From the NCBI RefSeq assembly GCF_010731895.1, contig NZ_AP022596.1, forward strand, positions 6,324,001-6,388,000: a stretch of 64,000 nt of DNA. The letters run 5' to 3'. Numbering within the stretch: the first letter of the stretch is position 1; each line of letters begins with the position of its first letter. The position numbers and the translations under genes are program-made. This document shows, one piece after another, positions 33,235-40,946 of this stretch. The notes beneath the pieces are model-generated. The model was not told the DNA's origin, searched no databases, and saw only the letters and a program-made list of their open reading frames with translations. The stretch comes from Mycolicibacterium helvum. Its GTDB lineage: Bacteria > Actinomycetota > Actinomycetes > Mycobacteriales > Mycobacteriaceae.

Positions 33235-35301
33235 TCACCTCGTTGCCCCGCTCGCGAGCTTCTCCACCTCGCCGGGGTCGGTCGGACGGTTGACCGACCA
33301 CCGCCCCCACGCTTCGGCGAACGGCACGACGTGGCCACCGACCAGCCTGTGCGCGTCGGTCTTGGCCGTGTCGTCGGTTATGCGTCCCTCGGCCTTGCGC
33401 AGGCACAGCGCGGTGAGGATGGTCTCCACCGCCTCGGTGTAGGTCGGCGAGCCGACGACGGTCACACCGTCCCCGGCGTTCGTGGCGTTCTCGGTGAGGG
33501 CTCGCACGGCGAGCCGTTGTGTGCCCGCGACCCTGACGAGTTGCTTGCCGTCGTCGTGGAGTGCGGCCACCGCCTTATAGATCGCGCTTCGCGAGCCCAA
33601 CCCCTGCTCGGTAGCGAACTTGACGATTTCGCTTCGGGTGAGCCCGTCTCCGCCACCGTGCTCGGCGACGAGGGCAAGGATTTCGGCCTGCGTGACGCTG
33701 AGACTCTGCTCCTCGTCCGGCTCATCGGTGTAGGGGTCAATCCCGGCCAGCACCAGCGTTGAACGCTGCAAGGCAGTGGCTTCGGGCATCAGCGGCTCGC
33801 CGACGGTGTGATCGGTGAGACGGAACTCATGGGTGCACCCGTCAGACCACTCCTTATGTTTGACGCAATTGATCTCGACCTTGCGGGACTTCTTGGCCTT
33901 CTTGCCCCCGCTGCGGGTCAGTAGCAGCGACGACCACACCGCCCCGTCCCACGCCGTTGTCCCCCGCGCCCGCTCGCCCCCGGCGGCAGTGTGGTGCACG
34001 ACGAGAACCGCCGCGCCGGTCTGCTGGTTGATGTCGTCGGCGTTCGCGATGACCCGCCCGTGGTCGGTCGCCGAATTTTCCTCGACGCCAACGGTGCAAC
34101 GTGCGCGGGTGTCGAACACGACCAGGGCCACACCGTGGCGCTTCACCACGTCGAGGACTTGGGCCATGTGCCCTTCGTCGCCCATCTGGACTGCACGCGG
34201 AGCGATGATGAACGTGTCCTCGATCGACTCGGGCGCAACCCTGTTGGCTTCGCACCATGCGAGGAGCCGGGCACGGATGCCTGAGGCACCCTCGGCAGCG
34301 ACGTAAAGGACCGGCGCGCGCTCGGGCACCGCATGCCCGCACCACGTTCTGCCGGAGGCAATTGCAGCCGCCATGCTCACCGCCGCCATCGTTTTGCCTG
34401 CGCCGGGCTGTCCGTTGAGATCGGCGAGCTGGCCCCGTGGAAGAAAGCCCTCGATGAGCGGGCGCACCGCTTCGAGCTTGGCGAGCCCCGAGAGCGTCAA
34501 GACCTCGGCGTCGAGGTCGAGCGCGGGCACGCCGCCCGCCCGTGCGCGCGCGGTGATGCCGTCGTTGTACCGAATTCGCGCGATCGACAGTTCAGCGAGG
34601 GCGGCATTGCGCTCAGCCGCGGTCGCCTTCGTCATCGCCGCGATGACTTCGACCGGCACGCCGATGGGGCCGACCAGCTCGGCGGCAGTCATCACGTATT
34701 CGTGCTCGCGGAAGCTGTGCGGCTTCGGGTGCGACCAAGCTTTGCGATTGGCGTCATCGATCTGCTGCCTGCACTTCCCTGCGACCTCGGGTCCGGCAAC
34801 CGCGTCAATTTCGCCGAGGGTGTAGGCAGTGCTGGCCGGAATTTTCCTGGCATTAAGAGCGTCGTCGGTCCGCTTCTTGCGGTCGAACCGGTCCCACCGC
34901 GCCCTCTTGAGCCGCTCCCCGATGAGATGCGGGTCATCGGTAATGGTGTCGGCGGCGAACTCGATGACCTGCGCGCGGGTGAAAATCACCTTGGGTCTGG
35001 CGGTGTGGACGACCGCAGTCGGCAGTGCGTCGAAGTCGAGGAACGCCATGCTGCTGGCGCCATCAGGCAAGTACATCGTGACGTCGTACTGGCGGCAGAA
35101 CTTTCGCACCGCGTTCCATGTCTCGGCACCGAGCACGTCGGCGATGGGCGTTTCGGGATCGACGTTGAGCGCGTCGGCCCACTGCATGCCGCTGACCCAT
35201 TCTGCTCGCGCGTCGGGGCCATCGCTGGGGGCGCCTGGCCCGCGCCCGTTGGTCGCCGATGGCGCGGCAGTTGTCGTAAAATCGGCCCTGTCGATGGGCA
35301 T
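33235..35301 (-). CDS. RepA-type AAA ATPase with C-terminal winged helix
   Basis: This 688-residue protein carries a RecA-like/AAA_25 ATPase core with Walker A NGQPGAGKTMAA near residue 297, Walker B ALVVFDTRARC near 390, and a following VLVVHHTAAGG motif. The N-terminal 270 residues resemble no domain I can name. The C-terminal part has a winged-helix stretch (SLSVTQAEILALVAEHGG). Similar RepA/DnaB-like helicase-loader proteins drive autonomous replication of phage satellites and plasmids. It lies between the excisionase-like gene and the repeat-rich region. Confidence 0.82.
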   Translation of the reverse strand: MPIDRADFTTTAAPSATNGRGPGAPSDGPDARAEWVSGMQWADALNVDPETPIADVLGAETWNAVRKFCRQYDVTMYLPDGASSMAFLDFDALPTAVVHTARPKVIFTRAQVIEFAADTITDDPHLIGERLKRARWDRFDRKKRTDDALNARKIPASTAYTLGEIDAVAGPEVAGKCRQQIDDANRKAWSHPKPHSFREHEYVMTAAELVGPIGVPVEVIAAMTKATAAERNAALAELSIARIRYNDGITARARAGGVPALDLDAEVLTLSGLAKLEAVRPLIEGFLPRGQLADLNGQPGAGKTMAAVSMAAAIASGRTWCGHAVPERAPVLYVAAEGASGIRARLLAWCEANRVAPESIEDTFIIAPRAVQMGDEGHMAQVLDVVKRHGVALVVFDTRARCTVGVEENSATDHGRVIANADDINQQTGAAVLVVHHTAAGGERARGTTAWDGAVWSSLLLTRSGGKKAKKSRKVEINCVKHKEWSDGCTHEFRLTDHTVGEPLMPEATALQRSTLVLAGIDPYTDEPDEEQSLSVTQAEILALVAEHGGGDGLTRSEIVKFATEQGLGSRSAIYKAVAALHDDGKQLVRVAGTQRLAVRALTENATNAGDGVTVVGSPTYTEAVETILTALCLRKAEGRITDDTAKTDAHRLVGGHVVPFAEAWGRWSVNRPTDPGEVEKLASGATR

Positions 35302-35383
35302 TCCTAGGTGTCCTCGTTTCGGTGATAGGTCGCCCCCGGTCCGGTGTCGTTGTCGGGCCGGGGCGCTCTACGTTTCGGATCTG

Positions 35384-35644
35384 TCAGTCCTCGCCCAGCA
35401 CCCGCAGCAGGCTCGCCGATTTGACCCGAACGCGCTTCTCTCCCAACGTGATTGCGTCAAGCTCGCCTGCGTGGGTTAGCTGGTAGGCGTAAGCCCGACT
35501 GACGCCCAGCAGCAATGCGGCTTGTTCAACGCTGACGGTCGGGTGCACACGCAGGTAGTCGACGGTGACGGGTCCGCGCCGGATGACCGGGCACGCGGCC
35601 CCGCCCGGCGCGGCGGGGGACGTCGTGGTCGTGATGGTTGCCAT
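35384..35644 (-). CDS. Excisionase-like HTH protein
   Basis: From ATG 35642-35644 the product has 86 residues with a MerR/Xis-type helix-turn-helix: SVEQAALLLGVSRAYAYQL and then ITLGEKRVRVKSASLLRVL. Small proteins like this next to a tyrosine integrase bend att DNA for excision or act as switch repressors. It is divergent from the regulator-integrase operon across the GATAAC-box region. Confidence 0.75.
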   Translation of the reverse strand: MATITTTTSPAAPGGAACPVIRRGPVTVDYLRVHPTVSVEQAALLLGVSRAYAYQLTHAGELDAITLGEKRVRVKSASLLRVLGED

Positions 35645-35669
35645 GGCGTCCACTATGTGCCGAATCGTT

Positions 35670-35719
35670 GATAATTGCCACAGCATTCGGTTATCATTTA
35701 TTTGTGCTCACCGATAACC
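35670..35719. promoter_or_regulatory. GATAAC-box operator region of the element B switch
   Basis: Between the divergent excisionase-like and regulator genes lie GATAA (35670), GGTTATC (35689-35695) and GATAACC (35713-35719). The last two form a perfect 7-bp inverted repeat with a 17-bp spacer. The segment is very AT-rich for this genome and overlaps the candidate GTG 35704 start, so binding there could block transcription or translation. Confidence 0.5.
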
Positions 35720-36279
35720 CCGACATGGCCCGGAATGCCCGCGCAATCAAAGGCGACGTGATGACCGACGCCATCCGGCGTGTGACGGGCGAGCCCGGCA
35801 GCACCGACGGTCTGATCGAGATTCCGTTAGTAGGCCACCGCCACCGCTACCGCGTGCGGATCGACGGCAGCGGCGCTGCCCCTCGCCTCGTAGAGCTTCA
35901 ACTCATCAGCGATGGCGACGTCGCCGAGATCGACCCCGACACGATCCGCCAGATTCCCGTCCGCCGGCTGGCCAAGGCGGCGGCTCGCTTCGTCAGCCTC
36001 AGCGAGCGCAGCATTGGCATTGCGGGCGATGAATACGACCCGACTAATCTGCTGCGCCCAGATCATGAGCCTGGGCGGCGAACGCTCGATGATGTGCATT
36101 ACCGTCAGGTCGCCAATCTGCTGACGATGGCCCGTGAGTATGGCCTTTCACCGCGCGAATATGTCGCTGACCGGCTGAGCGCATCGCTGCCGACCGTTGA
36201 CCGATGGATTAAGGAAGCCAAGCGACGTGGATACCTGCGCCGCGACTGGAGCACCACCACGACCGAGGACGACCAATGA
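35704..36279 (+). CDS. HTH regulator upstream of the integrase
   Basis: The product is 191 residues from GTG 35704 or 184 from ATG 35725. The C-terminal third has an HTH (REYVADRLSASLPTVDRWIKEAKRRGYL). The N-terminal part is beta-rich (IEIPLVGHRHRYRVRIDG) without a known fold. The stop overlaps the integrase start (ATGA, 36276-36279), so the two are co-expressed. It likely controls integration or the choice between states through the adjacent GATAAC boxes. Confidence 0.7.
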   Translation: MLTDNPDMARNARAIKGDVMTDAIRRVTGEPGSTDGLIEIPLVGHRHRYRVRIDGSGAAPRLVELQLISDGDVAEIDPDTIRQIPVRRLAKAAARFVSLSERSIGIAGDEYDPTNLLRPDHEPGRRTLDDVHYRQVANLLTMAREYGLSPREYVADRLSASLPTVDRWIKEAKRRGYLRRDWSTTTTEDDQ

Positions 36280-37685
36280 CCGACCACCCAGTCGCCGACA
36301 CGCGCGAAGCCGAGCAGAGCAAGGCCAAGCGCACCCGACGCGCCGAGCCGATCAGCAAGCGCGTCGCGAAGAACGGCACGGTGAGCTACGAGTTCCGCGC
36401 CGACCTCGGGGCCAAGCCGGACGGCAGCCGCGACCGGAGGCGGTTCACTTACCGCACACTGGCCGAGGCCCGTAAAGAGCTGCGACGCATCACTTCCGAG
36501 GTGGCGGCGGGCATCTACAACCGCCCGACCCCGATGACCGTGGACGAGGCCTGCGACGAGTGGTTGGCCGGTCGGCGTGGCATCCGGCGCGTGACGCTCT
36601 ACAGCTACGAAATGGACCTGAAGCCGGTACGCCGCTACCTCGGCGGCCGCAAGCTGCAACAGCTCACAAAGGCCGACAGCGACGCCCTGGTGCGGTGGAT
36701 GCTGACTGAGGCGCGCACGTCGCCAAAACACTTTCGGGACGGCTCGCTGGCGAGCCAGGTGGTTGCGCTGGTGTCCAAGCACCCCGAGGGCATCGCCGCC
36801 GCCGAACTCGCCGCCGCGCTGCCCGGCGACGTGCACTCGGCCCTGTCCGCACTGTTGGCGACGCGACGGGTTACCCGCGTTCGGCGCGGTGTCTATGCAC
36901 CCGCGCAGCCCGAGACCACCGCCGCCGCCGAGAAGCGCGGTCTCAGCCCCCAGACCGTCCGCTCGACGCTGACGACGTTCGGCGCGGTGGTCCAGAGCTA
37001 CACCGATCAGGGTGTGTTGCCGCGCAACGTCATTGCATTGGTCGAGCGACCGAAGGACGCTCACACCGACGACGGCACTGAGCCCGTCGAGGAGTCGTGG
37101 ACGCTGGCCGAGGTGGTCAGGTTTCGCGAGTCGGTGGCCGATCACCGCCTCTACGCCTGCTGGCTGCTGTCCTGCTACGGGATGCGCCGCTCGGAGGTGC
37201 TCGGGTTGCGCTGGAGCGCAGTCGATCTCGACACAGGCACCCTATCGGTCCGCCGAGGCCGTGTCGCCGTCGGCAACGAGGCTGTCGAGGGTGGACCGAA
37301 GTCGAGGCGCAGCCGTCGCGATCTACCGCTACCGGCGGACGTGACCGAGGCGTTGCGTGCACTCAGGACGGCACAAAAGCGTGAGGCGATGGCGGTTGGG
37401 GTTGCATGGTCGGATGACCGTCTGGTGGCCGTGCGTGAGGACGGCGAACCGCTGCGCCCTGAGTCCTACTCCGACGAGTTCCAGCGATTACGCTCGCGGG
37501 CGGGACTGCGGCGCATCAAACTGCACGGTCTGCGCCACACGGCAGGGTCGTTGATGCTCGACCAGGGTCAGCCTCCGCACATCGTCGCGGCCTGGCTCGG
37601 TCACGACCCGGCGGTGCTGCTGTCGATCTACGCGCACGCCAAGCCCGACGAGTTACGGGCCGTGGGTGCTTCACTATTTGGATGA
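36276..37685 (+). CDS. Tyrosine integrase of element B with winged-helix insert
   Basis: This 469-residue protein has an AP2-like arm domain (SYEFRADLGAKPDGSRDRRR), a core-binding domain beginning MTVDEACDEWLAGRRG, and a catalytic domain with Arg in GMRRSEVLGLRW, Lys in GPKSRRSRR, HxxR in LHGLRHTAGSLM, His in WLGHDPA and Tyr in SIYAHA. Unusually, residues about 150-205 (SKHPEGIAAAELAAALPGD ... RRGVYAPAQ) form a winged helix like that of AbiEi antitoxins, inserted within the core-binding domain before LSPQTVRSTL. The element A integrase has the same insert. It recombines at the tRNA-Val 3' end. Confidence 0.93.
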   Translation: MTDHPVADTREAEQSKAKRTRRAEPISKRVAKNGTVSYEFRADLGAKPDGSRDRRRFTYRTLAEARKELRRITSEVAAGIYNRPTPMTVDEACDEWLAGRRGIRRVTLYSYEMDLKPVRRYLGGRKLQQLTKADSDALVRWMLTEARTSPKHFRDGSLASQVVALVSKHPEGIAAAELAAALPGDVHSALSALLATRRVTRVRRGVYAPAQPETTAAAEKRGLSPQTVRSTLTTFGAVVQSYTDQGVLPRNVIALVERPKDAHTDDGTEPVEESWTLAEVVRFRESVADHRLYACWLLSCYGMRRSEVLGLRWSAVDLDTGTLSVRRGRVAVGNEAVEGGPKSRRSRRDLPLPADVTEALRALRTAQKREAMAVGVAWSDDRLVAVREDGEPLRPESYSDEFQRLRSRAGLRRIKLHGLRHTAGSLMLDQGQPPHIVAAWLGHDPAVLLSIYAHAKPDELRAVGASLFG

Positions 37686-37806
37686 GCCAGGGTGGTTGGT
37701 GCTAGCAACCCATTCGAATGTCGTCCCTCCGCGGGTTTCCACTTCCGGCCCGCTACGGTGGCGGCATACGCACTACCAATGGCATTACAACTGAGGCAGG
37801 GCAACA

Positions 37807-39198
37807 ATGCTGACCCGACTTGAACTAGCGAATTTTAAGAGCTGGCGCGATACCGGGAGGATCGAGCTTGCGCCGGTCACTGCATTCTTCGGAGCCAATT
37901 CCTCGGGCAAAACAAGCATCCTGCAAAGCCTGCTCATGCTTCGCCAGACAGTAGAGAATCCCGATCGCAACCAGACGCTTGCCTTAAGCGGGCTCGCGGA
38001 TCTGGGCACCTACCAGGACATCATTTATGGGCACCGGGAGGAGTCGCCACTCAGGCTATTTCTCAAGTGGCAGTCCGAAGAACCCGTCGAGGTATTCAAC
38101 ATCATCGAGCGGGCCCGCAAAAAGTCCTCAGTCGTGGAAGTAAGCAATGAGCTCTCTCTCAATGCGGAGATTGACATACGGTCGACCCAAGCCAACGTGA
38201 GGGAAATGACCTACGCAGTAGGAGACACTACGTTCAGCATGATCCGCAAAGCGGATAACGAGTATGAGCTGATGTCGAACCGATACGAATTCAAACGGAC
38301 CCAGGGCCGCGCCTGGCCACTTCCCCATCCGAATAAATTCTACAGTTTCCCGGACCAAGTCCGCCTATACTATCAAAATGCCAGCTTCCTGAGTGAGATC
38401 GAATTCGGGTTCGAGACCGCTTGCCGAAATATTCGCTACCTCGGGCCGCTGCGAGAAGATCCACGACGAGAGTACATCTTCAGTGGGGGCGCGCCTCGCG
38501 ACGTCGGCACTAGAGGTGAGCTGTCCATAAATGCACTAATTGCGTCACGAATATCGGAGCGGAAAATTTCGCGCGGGTGGACTGGCCCAAATCACAATCG
38601 CCGACTTCGCCGAATTCCAATCGAGCAAGTAATCGCCCAGTGGCTATCCGAACTCGGTCTTATATCTTCCTTTGAATTGGAATCCCTCGATGATCGCGGG
38701 ACCCTGTACCGCGTCAGCGTTAGACAGCGTCCTAGGTCAACGCCGGTACTGCTCACAGATGTTGGTTTTGGAGTGAGCCAGGTGCTGCCCGTTCTCGTGC
38801 TCCTCGCATACGCCCAAAGCGGTGATACATTGATTCTTGAGCAGCCGGAGATACACCTGCACCCGGCAGTCCAGTCTGGTCTCGCGGACATCATTTTGGA
38901 GACGGCACTAACGCGCAACATCCAGGTGATTTTGGAGAGCCACAGCGAGCACTTACTCACCCGTCTTCAACGACGCATCGCGGAGTCCCACTTCGGCCAT
39001 CACCTGCGCGTCAAGTCCACCGACGTCGCGCTGTATTTCTGCAAGCAGGTTGAAGGCGAGAGTACCCTCGATCAGCTAGAGGTCGATCTATTTGGAAATA
39101 TTGCTAATTGGCCCGAGGAATTCTTCGGCGACCCGCTTGCTGACCGAATCGCCATGCTGGAGGCCGAGCGGCGCCGAAAGGCGGGGTCGAACGCGTGA
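37807..39198 (+). CDS. AAA ATPase of the DUF3696/OLD-like class, putative defence component
   Basis: The 463-residue protein is an SMC/RecF-type ATPase: Walker A GANSSGKTS at residues 29-37, signature DVGFGVSQVLPVL near 320, Walker B LILEQPEIHLHP near 342, and a switch His in LESHSEHLL. The C-terminal GNIANWPEEFFGD is typical of DUF3696 ATPases. It is followed by a PIN nuclease gene with a 4-bp overlap. ATPase-nuclease pairs of this kind are common immune modules in which the ATPase senses infection and gates the nuclease. Base composition is markedly more AT-rich than its neighbours, indicating transfer. Confidence 0.85.
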   Translation: MLTRLELANFKSWRDTGRIELAPVTAFFGANSSGKTSILQSLLMLRQTVENPDRNQTLALSGLADLGTYQDIIYGHREESPLRLFLKWQSEEPVEVFNIIERARKKSSVVEVSNELSLNAEIDIRSTQANVREMTYAVGDTTFSMIRKADNEYELMSNRYEFKRTQGRAWPLPHPNKFYSFPDQVRLYYQNASFLSEIEFGFETACRNIRYLGPLREDPRREYIFSGGAPRDVGTRGELSINALIASRISERKISRGWTGPNHNRRLRRIPIEQVIAQWLSELGLISSFELESLDDRGTLYRVSVRQRPRSTPVLLTDVGFGVSQVLPVLVLLAYAQSGDTLILEQPEIHLHPAVQSGLADIILETALTRNIQVILESHSEHLLTRLQRRIAESHFGHHLRVKSTDVALYFCKQVEGESTLDQLEVDLFGNIANWPEEFFGDPLADRIAMLEAERRRKAGSNA

Positions 39199-39701
39199 AG
39201 CGTGTGGTCATCGACACCAATGTCCTGATTGTCGCTAATCGTGCAAGTGAACAGGCTGATGACGATTGCGAGTTGGAGGCGGCACGCACACTGTACGAAG
39301 CAATGAAGCAGCATATTGTTTTGATCGACACGCACACGCTCGCCACTTCTGAATACGAAACTTATTGCCGACGCTCTGGCCAACCAGGTGTCGGTGATCT
39401 CTTTTTCAAGTCTCTTCTGGACAATATTGCTAACGAGTCCCGCGTGTTGCGAGTTGAAATCGGCTCCGCGCCGGAAGAAATTGATGCGGCGATACCGCCG
39501 GTGCTGGCCAACTTCGATCCGAGTGACCGGAAGTGGATAGCGCTACACCTCGTGGGGTCAGCAGACGCAATCGTCAACGCCACAGACTCTGACTGGGCGC
39601 AGCGGAAGAGCGACCTGGAAACCGCAGGCGTTCGTGTGCTCGAACTATGCCCCCATTGCCTCAGCGACCGCAAGATTCGTCGGTCGAAGTCGGCGGGGTA
39701 G
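39195..39701 (+). CDS. PIN-domain nuclease partnered with the AAA ATPase
   Basis: The GTG start overlaps the ATPase stop (GTGA). The 168-residue product has PIN acidic residues at Asp7 (VVIDTNVLI), Glu53 (TSEYETY), Asp111 (DPSDRKWIAL) and Asp131/133 (NATDSDW). It ends with a Cys pair (CPHC) and a basic tail. PIN domains are metal-dependent RNases, here probably the effector activated or restrained by the ATPase. No VapB-like antitoxin is adjacent, so it is not a standard VapBC pair. Confidence 0.82.
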   Translation: MKRVVIDTNVLIVANRASEQADDDCELEAARTLYEAMKQHIVLIDTHTLATSEYETYCRRSGQPGVGDLFFKSLLDNIANESRVLRVEIGSAPEEIDAAIPPVLANFDPSDRKWIALHLVGSADAIVNATDSDWAQRKSDLETAGVRVLELCPHCLSDRKIRRSKSAG

Positions 39702-39762
39702 CGCCACGTCTAGCCACGCTTCCCTGGGGGACCTGCTAAGTCACCAAATTGCTGAAACCAAC

Positions 39763-39785
39763 TTGGGACATTCTTGGGACACTCC
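39763..39785 (+). promoter_or_regulatory. Candidate integrase arm-type sites, right end of element B
   Basis: Two TTGGGACA boxes lie 11 bp apart in direct orientation, 67 bp before the tRNA. They have the design of the element A pairs, but with G for C at the fifth position. A single TGGGACAC box lies near the left end of element B (24273). A 7-bp inverted repeat CTTGGGA/TCCCAAG (39773-39793) overlaps the second box. Confidence 0.5.
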
Positions 39786-39851
39786 ATCCCAAGGACGAGG
39801 TAGCGCGACGTTGAGCCGTGCCCAGTTATGAAGGCTGACCTCGACGTTTGA

Positions 39852-39926
39852 TGGTGGGCGCGGACGGTATCGAACCGCCGACCGCTGGTGTGTAAAACCA
39901 GAGCTCTACCACTGAGCTACGCGCCC
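39852..39926 (-). tRNA. tRNA-Val (anticodon TAC), attachment site for both elements
   Basis: The minus strand folds as a full tRNA of 75 nt with encoded CCA: acceptor GGGCGCG paired with CGCGCCC, D-arm GCTCAGTGGTAGAGC, anticodon stem CTGGT/ACCAG with loop TTTACAC (anticodon TAC), and T-arm GGTTCGATACC. Its 3' 45 nt (39852-39896) are the att core repeated at 24120 and 9398. Integration rebuilt the tRNA 3' end, so the gene stays functional. The tRNA is next to ahpE on the chromosomal side. Confidence 0.97.
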
Positions 39927-39973
39927 GTGCCCGGGCAGGTTACACGGCGGGCGCCGGTGCAGGGAAATCCTGG

Positions 39974-40438
39974 TCAGGCTGACAGCGCGGCCAACGCCTC
40001 GGTCCAGACCCCCTGATCGCGCGCTTCACCAGGCTGCTTGCACTCGGCGAACCGGACGATCCCGGCGCGATCGATCACGAAGGTGCCGCGGTTGGCGACG
40101 CCGGCGTCGGCGTTGAACACCCCGTACTCCTGGGCGACCGCGCCGTGCGGCCAGAAATCGGACAGCACGGGGAACAGGAATCCGCTCTGCATCGCCCACA
40201 CCTTGTGCGTCGGCGGCGGGCCGACAGAGATCGCCAGCGTCGCGGTCTCGTCGTTGGAGTAGACCGGCAGATGGTCACGAATGGCGTCAAGCTCACCCTG
40301 GCAGATGCCGGTGAACGCCAGCGGGAAGAACACCAGCAGCACGTTCTTGGCACCGCGGAAATCGCCGAGCGTGACGAACTGGCCGTTCTGGTCTTTCAGC
40401 GTGAAGTCAGGGGCGAGTGATCCAACCCCAACCGTCAC
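39974..40438 (-). CDS. ahpE: One-cysteine peroxiredoxin AhpE
   Basis: This 154-residue protein matches AhpE of M. tuberculosis (Rv2238c) along its length. The peroxidatic Cys46 lies in [13 protein letters not shown]; there is no resolving Cys in the usual position. It reduces hydroperoxides and peroxynitrite in the cytoplasm, recycled by mycothiol/mycoredoxin. The GTG start overlaps the stop of the DUF3052 gene (GTGA), as expected for a conserved operon. Confidence 0.96.
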   Translation of the reverse strand: MTVGVGSLAPDFTLKDQNGQFVTLGDFRGAKNVLLVFFPLAFTGICQGELDAIRDHLPVYSNDETATLAISVGPPPTHKVWAMQSGFLFPVLSDFWPHGAVAQEYGVFNADAGVANRGTFVIDRAGIVRFAECKQPGEARDQGVWTEALAALSA

Positions 40439-40863
40439 GAGTGCCTCCCGGCCGCCTTCGACTTCGGCTGCACCAACCGGCTTGCGCTCCAGTCCCCCAG
40501 ATTGGCCGAGGAGGTCTGCATCAATCCCGCGGTCGGCGCCGATTCGGCGATCTCAGCGGGAAGCACGTGCCCGGGCTTGCCGGTCTTGGGTGTCAACACC
40601 CAGATAATGCCATCGTCGGCCAGCGGCGCTATTGCGTCCATGAGCCGATCTACCAGGTCACCGTCACCGTCGCGCCACCACAGCAGCACCACGTCGACGA
40701 CCTCGTCAGCATCCTCGTCGAGCAGTTCCCCGCCACTGGCATCCTCGACGTCGGCGCGAATATCGTCGTCGCTGTCCTCGTCCCAGCCCAGTTCCTGCAC
40801 GACCTGATCTTTTTGAACACCCAACTTCTGGGCGTAACCCGGGGGGCCACCCTCCGCGACCAC
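40435..40863 (-). CDS. DUF3052 family protein (Rv2239c-like)
   Basis: GTG 40861-40863 is chosen because AAGGAGG lies 7 bp upstream; a longer TTG frame would include that ribosome binding site. The 142-residue acidic protein ([20 protein letters not shown]) fits DUF3052, which always precedes ahpE in mycobacteria. Function unknown. Confidence 0.9.
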   Translation of the reverse strand: MVAEGGPPGYAQKLGVQKDQVVQELGWDEDSDDDIRADVEDASGGELLDEDADEVVDVVLLWWRDGDGDLVDRLMDAIAPLADDGIIWVLTPKTGKPGHVLPAEIAESAPTAGLMQTSSANLGDWSASRLVQPKSKAAGRHS

Positions 40864-40946
40864 CGTCGGAACCTCCTTCAATTCAGGGTCGGCTGTCTAG
40901 GCCTATCGTCGCACGACAGCGATGAATACTCGCTGTGCGGTAGGAA

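Larger units (their letters stand above)
24120..39896. mobile_element. Element B: phage-satellite-like integrated element at tRNA-Val
   Basis: It is bounded by identical 45-bp att copies at 24120 and 39852. It carries an integrase, a divergent regulator/excisionase pair, a RepA-type ATPase beside a repeat-rich region, small and large terminase-like proteins, and a string of tiny coupled genes. I see no portal, head protease, tail, holin or lysin genes in about 15.7 kb. That gene set fits a phage satellite that borrows virions from a helper, or a deeply reduced prophage. The cargo comprises a HEPN-like gene on the plus strand and an ATPase/PIN pair next to the tRNA. Confidence 0.75.

Noticed and set aside
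39195..39701. VapC toxin of a VapBC pair
   Set aside because: No small antitoxin gene is adjacent; the partner is a large AAA ATPase.
24120..39896. Complete prophage
   Set aside because: No portal, head protease, tail, tape-measure, holin or lysin gene can be recognised, and the element is only about 15.7 kb.
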